Shown here: positions 26,688-34,647 of the stretch, piece by piece
How the letters are laid out: each line of letters begins with the position of its first letter
Position numbering within the stretch: position 1 is the stretch's first letter
Assembly (NCBI RefSeq): GCF_028657195.3
Contig: NZ_JANCPR020000026.1
Coordinates: 62,001-126,000, forward strand
Origin: Streptomyces iconiensis
GTDB lineage: Bacteria; Actinomycetota; Actinomycetes; Streptomycetales; Streptomycetaceae
Reading direction: 5' to 3'
Length of the DNA: 64,000 nt
Translations under genes and position numbers: made by a program
Notes under the pieces: model-generated
Database searches by the model: none
Told to the model about the DNA's origin: nothing
Seen by the model: the letters and a program-made list of their open reading frames with translations, nothing else

Positions 26688-27554
26688 TCAGCGGAGCGCG
26701 GTGGCAGTACGGCCGCCTGTGACGCGAAGAAGGTCCAGTTTCCCTGCCTCGACGCTTCCGCTCGCCGCCGTGTAGGTGACCATGCGCAGGTCCGCGCCGG
26801 GGACGATGAGGACGTCGCAGTCGAGCAGGATGTCGCCGATCTCCGGATGCCGGATCGTCTTGCGGTCCGTCGTGTGCTGGGCGGCGGCCGTCTGCGTGGC
26901 CCAGTGACGGGCGAAGGCACCGGATGTTTCTCGCAGTTCCTGCACGAGACGATCGAGCTGGGCGTCCCTGGGATAGCGGGAGACAGCGTCCTTGAGGTCG
27001 GCGACGATCGACTCCGCGAAGGCGTCATATCCGCGCTCGGATTGGACGGGAAGCATCGAGGCATGTGCGGCGCCGTCGCCGAAGAGCGCACGGGCGAGGT
27101 TCCGTTCGGCGGACGGGAGGACGGCGGGGCCGCCGTGCAGGGCGCTCCACGTGGTGTTCCACCACACCAGGGTCCAGTCGGCGGTGAACACCCCGATCGG
27201 TACGTCGCCCAGGCGCGCGGCGAGCCGCTGGATGCCCGGGGGCACATGGGTGCTGACCTTCCCGTCCTGGGGCGGAAGGAGCTCGGCGCCCCGGCAGAGC
27301 TGGTCGCGCTCGGCGCGGGAGAGCTGAAGGGCCCGGGCGAGGGCGCCGACGACCTGGGCCGAGGGATTCTTCGCGCGTCCCTGTTCCAGGCGCAGGACGT
27401 AGTCGACGGAGAGCCCTGCCAGCTGTGCGAGCTTCTCGCGGCGCAGTCCCGGGGCACGGCGGCGGTCCGACATCGTGAAGCCGGCGTCGGCCGGGGACAG
27501 CCGGTCGCGCCAGGCGCGCAGGAGTGCGGCGAAATCGGAACGGGAGGAAGCCAT
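26688..27554 (-). CDS. XRE-family HTH regulator with MmyB-like ligand domain
   Basis: 288 residues. The N-terminal XRE domain includes LRREKLAQLAGLSVDYVLRL and EQGRAKNPSAQVVGALARAL. From about residue 105 a PAS-like MmyB/MLTR domain follows (PIGVFTADWTLVWWNTTWSA; LTRYPRD-type segment as VSRYPRDAQLDRLVQEL). Such proteins are abundant in Streptomyces and typically control a divergent SDR, as here (27695). The ATG at 27554 has only a weak ribosome site; the frame is open further upstream without family similarity. Confidence 0.88.
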   Translation of the reverse strand: MASSRSDFAALLRAWRDRLSPADAGFTMSDRRRAPGLRREKLAQLAGLSVDYVLRLEQGRAKNPSAQVVGALARALQLSRAERDQLCRGAELLPPQDGKVSTHVPPGIQRLAARLGDVPIGVFTADWTLVWWNTTWSALHGGPAVLPSAERNLARALFGDGAAHASMLPVQSERGYDAFAESIVADLKDAVSRYPRDAQLDRLVQELRETSGAFARHWATQTAAAQHTTDRKTIRHPEIGDILLDCDVLIVPGADLRMVTYTAASGSVEAGKLDLLRVTGGRTATALR

Positions 27555-27694
27555 GGGTTCATTCTCGCTGCGCGGCGCCGGATAGGCCTGGGTACTGCCA
27601 GTCCGAGTGACAGGGACGGCACTGGTTGGCGGTGGCGCCACCGGCGAACGTGGAGACGCGCCCGAGCCGGGCGCCACCGGTTGAGGAGCCTTCC

Positions 27695-28639
27695 ATGAAG
27701 CACACCATCGTGATGACGGGCGCGAGCCGCGGGATCGGCCGCGTCGCCGCGGAGCGCCTCCTGCGCCGGTCGCCGGACACGCACCTCCTGGTCGTGGCCC
27801 GTGGCTCCTCCGGCGCGCAGCTCGCCGCGGAGCTCGGCGCGGGCGGGCACACGGTCTCGCATGTCGCGGCGGACCTCGGCTCGCTGGCCGGCGTCCGCTC
27901 GGCTGCCGGCGAGATCCGCGACCGGCTCGACCGGGGCGACCTGCCGCCGCTGCGCGGCTTCGTGGGCAACGACGGCGTGCAGTACACGAACGCGCTGACG
28001 GAGGGACCCGACGGGTACGAGGCCACCTTCGTCGTCAACGTCCTCGCCAACCACCTGTTCGTCCGACTGCTCCAGGACCGCTTCACCGCTCCCGCCCGGA
28101 TCGTCATCACCGCCAGCGACACCCACTTCGGCGACTTCAAGCACAACATGGGCATGGTGCCCGGCCCGGCCTGGAAGTCCCCGGGCGTCCTCGCCCGCAC
28201 GGGCGCCTTCCCCAAGCCGGACACCGCAGCCGGCGGGCGTACGGCGTACTCGACGAGCAAGCTGGCCGCGATCTACCTGGTCCACGAGTACGCGCGCCGG
28301 CTGCCGGCCGGGATCGACGTCGTCGCCTACAACCCGGGGTTCGTCCCCGGCACCGGCCTCGCCCGCAACGCGGGGCCCGTCTCCCGGTTCGCGATGCGCC
28401 GCATCATGCCGGTGATGACCCTCACTCCGTTCGCCACCAGCCGCAGCGCAGCGGCCCGCTACCTCGCCGATGTCGTCCTCGGCTCGACCCATGCGCCGAC
28501 CGGCTCCTACGTCGACCGCAGCTGCGCGGGCCGTTCGTCGCAGGAGTCCTACGACCCGCAGCGCGAAGGCGAGCTCTGGGAGGCCGCCGAGCGGTTCACC
28601 GCGGCGTACGCAGCCGGGGCGGCCACATTCCGACGATGA
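27695..28639 (+). CDS. SDR family oxidoreductase (retinol-dehydrogenase-like)
   Basis: 314 residues. Cofactor loop TGASRGIG, then LLVVARGSSGAQLAAELGAG. The NNAG element is degenerate (GNDGVQYTNALTEGPDGYEA). The catalytic serine region is VITASDTHFGDFKHN and the YxxxK motif YSTSK. C-terminal part longer than in classical SDRs, as in retinol/protochlorophyllide-type members. The ATG follows TTGAGGAGCC. It is divergent from the MmyB-like regulator, which probably controls it; a perfect GGTGGCGCCACC at 27631-27642 lies between them. Confidence 0.84.
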   Translation: MKHTIVMTGASRGIGRVAAERLLRRSPDTHLLVVARGSSGAQLAAELGAGGHTVSHVAADLGSLAGVRSAAGEIRDRLDRGDLPPLRGFVGNDGVQYTNALTEGPDGYEATFVVNVLANHLFVRLLQDRFTAPARIVITASDTHFGDFKHNMGMVPGPAWKSPGVLARTGAFPKPDTAAGGRTAYSTSKLAAIYLVHEYARRLPAGIDVVAYNPGFVPGTGLARNAGPVSRFAMRRIMPVMTLTPFATSRSAAARYLADVVLGSTHAPTGSYVDRSCAGRSSQESYDPQREGELWEAAERFTAAYAAGAATFRR

Positions 28640-29100
28640 GCGTGGCGTCGTCGGCCTCCTCGGTGAGTTCCTTGACCGAGTCGCTCTGCACCTGGGCCTG
28701 GGCCTGGGCCTGGACGAGGTCGATGAAGGCGAGGGTGGCCCAGAATCACGGGAACAGGGTGGCGTTTGGTGTCCCGGGACATGGCGGAGGGCTGGGGGTC
28801 GGCGAAGGCGCCGACGGAGTCGGTGAGAGTGTCGAGGAGTTCGGCGGAACGGTGGAGACGTCCTCGGGCGCGGTCTCGTCGAAGCGCGCTCGTCATCGTC
28901 CAGCACCAGCGGTTCCAGCTTCGGACCACGACGCGGCACTCAATGGGAACGTGCATTCAGGATTCGAGCATGCTTGAGAGTTGATGTCCCTCATCCTGCG
29001 GAACAGCGGTGAACACCCGTCGAGTTCATTTGGCTAATCGTGCTCTCCTGCTATACGACGCGCAGTTCGCACTCAGCGGAACCGCTGACAGGGAGGAAGC
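28640..29100. other. Gene-free stretch with a 6-bp tandem repeat
   Basis: No intact gene. A CCTGGG unit is repeated three times plus one variant at 28691-28714. On the minus strand a frame encodes a short AQAQAQ run followed by SDSVKELTEEADDATLIVG, which looks like the decayed tail of a gene I cannot identify. Confidence 0.4.
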
Positions 29101-29475
29101 ATGGCCGAACCCAATTCCTGGTCACCCGTCCAAGTCGTCAACCGGTGGGGCGGGACCCTCTACGAAGTAGCCGTGGGTCACCGCTACGACGAGGACCACT
29201 ACGACAATCATTCCTTCGGTACGATGGAAAACGGTCAGAACAAGGGCGGCATGTCGGCCGGCTACTGGACCGGTTTCGGGCGCACGGGCAAGGACTACTG
29301 GCACGTGTCGTTCCGGTCGGACGACGGGCGCTGGTCGTGCAAGGAGAATTTCTACTGTTTCCTCACGAGCGATGACGTGAACCACACGGTCACACTCACC
29401 ATCACTCGCGGGAATCTGAACGTAAAGCCGCCTTCCTCCTCCCCATGTGACGTCAGCCTCTGGCGCGTCGGCTGA
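29101..29475 (+). CDS. PUD1_2 (up-regulated in Daf-2)-like protein
   Basis: 124 residues, with GGGAGGAAGC before the ATG. VVNRWGGTLYEVAVGHRYDE, the GGMSAGYWTGFGRTGKDYWH block and the CKENFYCFLTSDDVNHTVTL block match the beta-sandwich domain first described as up-regulated in long-lived C. elegans daf-2 mutants and scattered in bacteria and fungi. It has no signal peptide. Aromatic residues in the GYWTGF-x-RTGKDYW block are the hallmark. Role in bacteria unknown. A 48-aa ORF follows 13 bp downstream. Confidence 0.7.
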   Translation: MAEPNSWSPVQVVNRWGGTLYEVAVGHRYDEDHYDNHSFGTMENGQNKGGMSAGYWTGFGRTGKDYWHVSFRSDDGRWSCKENFYCFLTSDDVNHTVTLTITRGNLNVKPPSSSPCDVSLWRVG

Positions 29476-29488
29476 AGGCCGCGGAACC

Positions 29489-29635
29489 ATGGTGGGATTG
29501 GGAGATGCTCTCGCACTCATCATGAAGGTGCTCGGCGTCCGCATGCGGGAAGAATGTGGGTGTGAACATCGCAGAGACCTCCTGAACAAGATGTTCCCAT
29601 TCCCGCGACCGATACGACGCCGCGCCAAGAAGTAG
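29489..29635 (+). CDS. 48-aa Cys-containing small protein
   Basis: MVGLGDALALIMKVLGVRMR then EECGCEHRRDLLNKMFPFPR. The hydrophobic N-terminus followed by C-x-C-x2-RR-x2-LN-x2-FPF resembles a recurrent small phage/island protein motif with a zinc-knuckle-like cysteine pair. It starts 13 bp after the PUD1_2-like gene and may form an operon with it. There is no strong ribosome site. Assignment is by pattern only. Confidence 0.5.
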   Translation: MVGLGDALALIMKVLGVRMREECGCEHRRDLLNKMFPFPRPIRRRAKK

Positions 29636-29859
29636 GCGATACCCGCCCGTTCAGCGTCTCGGCTTGCACCGGCCGGGGCGCTGGCTCCGGGGCACCGAGC
29701 GTGGCATAGCCACCCGTGCCCAGCCTTGACCGCCGGCCTGGGACGCGGCACTGGTCCTGGTCGCGGCAGCCGCCCCGAACCTGCGATCCCCTCCTGGGGC
29801 CGTGGGTTGCCAGGCCCTGCCGTAGCTGGCTCGGCCAGTCCGCCGTCCTCGATGCGTTC

Positions 29860-30470
29860 GGCGGCGTCCTGGATGGCTTCTTCCAGTTCTTCCTGGGAGG
29901 CGTAGGAGGCGATGTAGGGGTGGAAGTACTGCGGTACTTGCGGCCTTCTGGCCCCAGGACCAGGCCCCGGCTCTCTCCAGCAGTGCCATCGCGGTGTTCG
30001 GTGCGGTAACCGACCCGGTCCGGTCCCAGCAATCTTGCCTGTTACCGGTCCGTGGACTTCAGTTCGGCGACGGGACATCGTCGTCCGCTGCTGCAATGCC
30101 CTGCGGGCCGTCTGGCGTGAGTGGTTCGGGCCGGGCGGGGGGCCAGCCAGCGCTACGCGCACTTGGCTGAGCGTCCGGTGAAGAACGGGCACGTGCCCGT
30201 CGCACTCGACGTCGGGCCCGTCTTCGCGTGCTCCGCAGGCCCGCTGGTCGGTGGCCATGCGGCGCAGGCGCAGCGGTTCGGCGGCCGGTTCTGAGCGTGT
30301 TGGGCGTCGGAGATCTTTTGCCGCAGGTCGCGGTGTCCGAACGGGGTGACGCGGTACGCGGTTTCTGGCGGGACGTAGTCGACTGCGGCCCACGCGCCCT
30401 CGTCCTGGCCGGTTTCGAGGAGAAGCGGGGAGAAACGGTCTGAGCCGTCGTCGGCCGGCGCCGGGATGCG
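29860..30470 (-). pseudogene. Frameshifted gene of unknown function
   Basis: On the minus strand one frame gives FSPLLLETGQDEGAWAAVDY and PETAYRVTPFGHRDLRQKIS. A shift near 30290 continues MATDQRACGAREDGPDVECD and GHVPVLHRTLSQVR, and later YFHPYIASYASQEELEEAIQ. The pieces look like one decayed island or plasmid gene; the family is not recognised. The rest of 29636-30786 holds no gene. Confidence 0.4.
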
Positions 30471-30786
30471 GCCGGCGCCGTGATGTGGGCGATGCCGGGA
30501 TGTGGGCGACGCCGGGTACGAGCGCACCGATCATCACGTCAGCCGCGTACGAGCCGTCGGCGATGGCTCGCGGGCCGAACCGAGGCGTGTTTCGCGGGCC
30601 TCGGCCAGCGTGATGCGGGTTCCGCTTCACCGTGCGGCTTGGGAGCGTTCACCGTGCGGCGTTGGGAGCGCGGCATCATGTACGAGGCGAGAGCGGGGAA
30701 CGTAAGCGTCCGCGTGGCCCCGCCCGACACCTGCCGGACGGGGCCATGACGCGGCCGGACTTACCGAGGACCGCGCCAACTTACGG

Positions 30787-31455
30787 TCACCGCGTTGCGG
30801 TGGCCAGTGCCGCGCGGATGGCGTGCTCGCCGGCCGGCTGGCCCTTCTCGTTCGAGGCGGGCCCGTACGGGGTCCCCCACACCGGCGTGTCCGTCGCCTG
30901 CCGCCAGCTATGGGCCAGCGGTCCGGCGTCCACCACGCTGTAGCCGAGGGATTCGATGAATTCGGTCACCGCCGCCTTCGCCGGTGCGGAGTCCCCGGCG
31001 ATCGGCAGGTAGGAACGGTCGGCCGTCCCCGCGGGGCGGGGGAGTGACAGCAGGTGCTTGAAGAAGATGTTGTTGAACGCTTTCACGAGCATGGCGTCCG
31101 GGATGTACCGCAAAAGCAGCTCGCTTGAGGTGAGCGACTTGCTGTCGAGTTCGGGGATGTGCCCGTCACGCTCGGGGCCGTAGTTGCACGTGTCGATGAC
31201 CGTCTTTCCGGCCAGTGGCGCGGCGGGCAAGTTGGGGAAGGCACTGACCGGCACCGTGACCACGACGAGGTCCCCGGCCGCCGCGGCCTCCCCGCTCGTC
31301 GCCGCGGACGCCCGCGGCCCCAGTTCCGCGGCTGTGTCCGCGAGCGTTTCGGGACCGCGCGAGTTGCCGAGCACGACCTGGTGCCCGGCCTCGATGGCGA
31401 GCCGCGCGAGGGTAGTGCCGATGTATCCGCTGCCGATGAATCCCACAGTCGTCAT
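30787..31455 (-). CDS. NADPH-dependent F420 reductase-like Rossmann protein
   Basis: 222 residues. N-terminal MTTVGFIGSGYIGTTLARLA gives the GxGxxG NADP motif, with VVLGNSRGPETLADTAAELG providing the Asn-Ser-Arg phosphate-binding loop of NADPH:F420 oxidoreductase (Fno)-like proteins. The substrate side has LLLRYIPDAMLVKAFNNIFF. It is one of two members of this family here, flanking an extended SDR, all on the minus strand; spacing (71 and 52 bp) suggests one operon. True F420 reductase activity is not proven. Confidence 0.82.
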   Translation of the reverse strand: MTTVGFIGSGYIGTTLARLAIEAGHQVVLGNSRGPETLADTAAELGPRASAATSGEAAAAGDLVVVTVPVSAFPNLPAAPLAGKTVIDTCNYGPERDGHIPELDSKSLTSSELLLRYIPDAMLVKAFNNIFFKHLLSLPRPAGTADRSYLPIAGDSAPAKAAVTEFIESLGYSVVDAGPLAHSWRQATDTPVWGTPYGPASNEKGQPAGEHAIRAALATATR

Positions 31456-31526
31456 GTTCTCCGCGTCCCTCCGGAAGAGCCCAACTCTCGTCATGTGCCG
31501 GCTCGTTGCGATTCGGGTCTCTGCCG

Positions 31527-32465
31527 TCAGCTGGCGGAGAAGTAATGGCCGTTGTCCAGATCGGCGAGCAGGCTGGCCTGAGCGGGTTCCCAGCCGAGGG
31601 TCCGGCGGGTGATGAGGTTGGACGCCGGATAGTTCTGCGTGACTATGTTCGCGAGGAACCCGAAGTATCCCGGCACCATCAGCTCGTCGGCGGGAATGCT
31701 CACGGCGGGCAGGCCCAGGCGGCTGCCAATGGCCTCGGCGATCTCGCGGAACGGGATGGCCCCGTCCCCCACCGCGTGCCAGTTTTTGCCGGCCGGACCC
31801 TTCTCCAGCGCCAAGCGGAACAAGGAGGCGACATCGCGGGTGTGCACGGCGTTCCACAGGTTCGCGCCGTCTCCGGGGTAGCCGGCGAAGCCCTTCTCCT
31901 TCGCGAGCGCGATCAGCGTGGGGAGGAAGCCGGAACGGTCGGTCGTGCTGTGCGCGATGTTGGCGATCCGTACGACCGAAGACCGCACTCCCCGCTCAGC
32001 GAGGCCGACTACGGCGGTTTCCACGACGTTACGAACCCGCAGGGTGCCCTTGTGCTCATCGCCGCCGGGAAGGGCCGGGTCCTCCTCGGTGGCCGGCCGG
32101 CCCAGGTGCTGCCCGGGCGAGCCAATGCTGCCCGCTGCGACCAGCGGCTTTCCGGTTCCCGCGAGTGCCTCGCCGTACGCGAGCATGATCGGGAGCTCCG
32201 CGGCGGCCACGGCGTCGATCCCGCCGGACGGAAGCAGGTCTTGCCGGTGCGCTACGTGGATGACGCCGTCGGAGTCCGCAGCCGCCTCCTTGAGCCCGTC
32301 GAGATCCTGGAGCTCGCCGCGGCGCACCTTCGCGCCGAGCGCGGACAGGGCCGCCGCGGCTGTGTCCGACCGGGCCAGGCCGGTGACCTCGTGCCCGGCG
32401 GAGATGAGCTCGGGGACGATGTTCGAACCGGAATGGCCGGTCCCGCCAGTGACGAAAACGCGCAT
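31527..32465 (-). CDS. Extended SDR (NAD(P)-binding, epimerase-type)
   Basis: 312 residues. MRVFVTGGTGHSGSNIVPEL has the GGTGxxG motif; LARSDTAAAALSALGAKVRR gives the NADP-selecting arginine; the substrate domain has the LPIMLAYGEALAGTGKPLVA region in place of a clean YxxxK and the WNAVHTRDVASLFRLALEKG block typical of this subgroup. SD AAGGACC precedes the ATG at 32465. Lies between two F420-reductase-like genes, likely a common redox operon opposite the LysR gene. Confidence 0.84.
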   Translation of the reverse strand: MRVFVTGGTGHSGSNIVPELISAGHEVTGLARSDTAAAALSALGAKVRRGELQDLDGLKEAAADSDGVIHVAHRQDLLPSGGIDAVAAAELPIMLAYGEALAGTGKPLVAAGSIGSPGQHLGRPATEEDPALPGGDEHKGTLRVRNVVETAVVGLAERGVRSSVVRIANIAHSTTDRSGFLPTLIALAKEKGFAGYPGDGANLWNAVHTRDVASLFRLALEKGPAGKNWHAVGDGAIPFREIAEAIGSRLGLPAVSIPADELMVPGYFGFLANIVTQNYPASNLITRRTLGWEPAQASLLADLDNGHYFSAS

Positions 32466-32517
32466 GATGCTGGTCCTTGTGATCGATGTGGCGGGAGAAG
32501 TGGCGGTGTGGGCGCGG

Positions 32518-33138
32518 TCAGGCAGAAGTGTTGACGCCGAGGGTGAAGTTGAAGCTCCCCGCGCCATAGCGGCCCAGGCCGATCATCACCAGGCCCGTTC
32601 CCTCCAGCCAGCGCGCCATTCCCAGGGGGCCGGTGTCCATCGGCCGCAGCCCGAGGCTTTCGACGAATGCCGACACGGTCGCCTTGGCCGCGGCGTCGTC
32701 GCCGGCGATGAGTACGTCCAACGGGTTGCCTTGCGCCAGCATGTGACCGAAGACGGTGTTGAACGCCTTCACGACGTGCGCGTCGGCGGGTGCGGCCTTG
32801 GCGATCTCCTGCGCGCCGGAACTGCCGTCGGGGGTGACAAGGCCCTGGGCATCGGGGGAGACGGGGTTGGTGACGTCGATGATGACCTTGCCGCGCAGTG
32901 CGTCCCCGTACTCGCTCACCACCGCAGCCGCGCTGGCGTACGGCACGGCGAGGACAACGATGTTCCCGGCCGGGGCGGCGCCGGCCGTCCCGACGGTGGC
33001 GCCGCCGAGCGCAGCGGCCAATTCCTTGGCCTTGACCGGGTCGCGGCCGATGATCTCGACGGCGTTGCCGCCGGCGAGCGCCCGGTCGGCCAGGGCGCCG
33101 GCCATGTTCCCCAGGCCGATAATGCTGATGCTGCTCAT
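32518..33138 (-). CDS. NADPH-dependent F420 reductase-like Rossmann protein
   Basis: 206 residues: MSSISIIGLGNMAGALADRA (GxGxMA), EIIGRDPVKAKELAAALGGA, VLAVPYASAAAVVSEYGDAL, then VIIDVTNPVSPDAQGLVTPD and VVKAFNTVFGHMLAQG. The same family as 30787-31455 but only distantly similar, so not a recent duplicate. As the first gene of the minus-strand trio it faces the divergent LysR regulator across a 300-bp gap containing a LysR-type box. Confidence 0.83.
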   Translation of the reverse strand: MSSISIIGLGNMAGALADRALAGGNAVEIIGRDPVKAKELAAALGGATVGTAGAAPAGNIVVLAVPYASAAAVVSEYGDALRGKVIIDVTNPVSPDAQGLVTPDGSSGAQEIAKAAPADAHVVKAFNTVFGHMLAQGNPLDVLIAGDDAAAKATVSAFVESLGLRPMDTGPLGMARWLEGTGLVMIGLGRYGAGSFNFTLGVNTSA

Positions 33139-33403
33139 TGGTGAGCCTGCTTTCTGGAACTGGATAGGACGCCATGCCTACCCCGTCGTTGCTGACGGTC
33201 GTGTCGTCCACGCCGTCGAATGACATGACGGACGGCGCTCAATTCCTGATGTGCTCATTCCGGGCCCGGGGCCGGACCCTGCCATCGAGTTCCGATGTCG
33301 AGTTCCGATATCGAATTCGTATGCCGAATTCACTTCGGCCCCGTCAGGTACCTGTTCAGCTTGTCATTGGCCTGAGTGGGTGTCCAAGACTTCTTTGAAC
33401 CGT

Positions 33404-33426
33404 GGTGATACCCTCAAGGCATCACC
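33404..33426. promoter_or_regulatory. LysR-type binding box
   Basis: GGTGAT (33404-33409) and ATCACC (33421-33426) form a perfect dyad with an 11-bp spacer, the classic T-N11-A layout, 15 bp before the LysR start. The rest of 33139-33403 has no gene. Confidence 0.7.
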
Positions 33427-33440
33427 AATCGGGGAGCGCC

Positions 33441-34352
33441 ATGGATCTGGACCTGCGCAAACTGCGTTACTTCGTCACCGTGGCCGACCAGTTGCACTTC
33501 AGCCGCGCCGCCGATGAGCTGCATATCGCCCAGCCGGTGCTCAGCCGGCAGATCCGCGCGCTCGAACAGGACCTCGGCGCCTCGCTGTTCACCAGGGACC
33601 GCCACGGCGTAGCGCTGACCGACGCGGGCCGACAACTGCAGGCCGACGCCGGCCCGTTGCTCGCCTCCGCGCACGCGGTCCGCCGCCGGGTGACGGTGGC
33701 CGCGGGCGGCGGCCAGCGGCTAACGGTCGGCTTCCGGGCGGGCATTGCGGTCATCCCGGCGACGCGGGCGTTCGAGGTCCGGCACCCGGACGTGGTCGTA
33801 GACGTGCAGCGGATCGAATGGGACGACCAGGCCACGATGCTGCTCGACGGCCGCATCGACGTCGGCTATGTGCGGCTGCCCATCGACGAGGCCGGCCTGC
33901 GCGTCGTCCCGCTGTACACCGAACCGCGCGTGGCGGTGCTGCCCGCCGGCCACCGATTGGCCGGCAAGGAGGAAGTCACCGAGGCCGACCTGGCCGGCGA
34001 ACCACTGGTCTGGCATGCCGACCCGAGCACGCAGCCCACCAGGCGCCCGCACCCCAACGCCGGGTACCTGGTGCGCGGGGTGGACGAGACGCTTGAGCAT
34101 GTCGCGGCCGGCCGGGGCATCTCGTTCCTGGCCCGTTCGGCGACCGTCTTCTACTCACATCCGGACATCAGCTATGTGCCCATCCCGGATCTGACGCCCG
34201 ACCAGGTGTGCCTCGCGATGGCGGCATCGCGCATCTCGCCGGTGGTCGATGACTTCTTCACCGCGGCTCAGGCCATGGCCGAGACCACAGCAGAATGCGG
34301 GAACTATGAAATGTGGCAGCTCGGAAGCGAGGCCGTTTCAAAGCACGGTTGA
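33441..34352 (+). CDS. LysR-family transcriptional regulator
   Basis: 303 residues from the ATG at 33441 (GGGGAG upstream). The winged-helix N-terminus is LRKLRYFVTVADQLHFSRAA with LHIAQPVLSRQIRALEQDLG. The effector domain follows (LTVGFRAGIAVIPATRAFEV; FSLLARS-type loop as GISFLARSATVFYSHPDISY). It is divergent from the three Rossmann-enzyme genes and probably activates them. The next 290 bp (34353-34647) have no intact gene; on the minus strand a short frame MREVTLEALRRAGLVPAAIT may be the tail of a lost gene. Confidence 0.88.
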   Translation: MDLDLRKLRYFVTVADQLHFSRAADELHIAQPVLSRQIRALEQDLGASLFTRDRHGVALTDAGRQLQADAGPLLASAHAVRRRVTVAAGGGQRLTVGFRAGIAVIPATRAFEVRHPDVVVDVQRIEWDDQATMLLDGRIDVGYVRLPIDEAGLRVVPLYTEPRVAVLPAGHRLAGKEEVTEADLAGEPLVWHADPSTQPTRRPHPNAGYLVRGVDETLEHVAAGRGISFLARSATVFYSHPDISYVPIPDLTPDQVCLAMAASRISPVVDDFFTAAQAMAETTAECGNYEMWQLGSEAVSKHG

Positions 34353-34647
34353 ACAGTCCGACTGACAAAGTCCGACTGACAACAGCACCGCCAACAGACG
34401 CACCCGGCCACAGCAATGGCGAAGGTATTGAGCTTGAGGGCGGAGGCGATGTTGCCGCACGGTAAACCTTTCTCGGTTACCTCTCGTGACGGCTCGTCAT
34501 CATGGTCAGGCGGTGCGGCCATAGTCGAGCTGGAGCAGGACGAGTGCGGCGCGGGCGGTCCGGGTGATCGCCGCCGGGACGAGGCCGGCGCGGCGCAGCG
34601 CCTCGAGGGTGACCTCCCGCATGGCGTTCGCGCGTTCGTGATGGCAG

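Noticed and set aside
26642..28939. A 765-codon open frame on the minus strand
   Set aside because: It runs antisense through the SDR at 27695 and out of frame through the XRE gene; composition is Arg/Pro/Ser-rich and no domain appears. It is a GC-rich shadow.
28640..28980. Coding gene in the CCTGGG-repeat region
   Set aside because: Three frames each look plausible for only part of the stretch and none has a start with a ribosome site.
29122..30630. A 502-codon minus-strand frame as one protein
   Set aside because: It runs antisense to the PUD1_2 gene and mixes unrelated low-complexity sequence. Only short parts look like a decayed gene, annotated as such.
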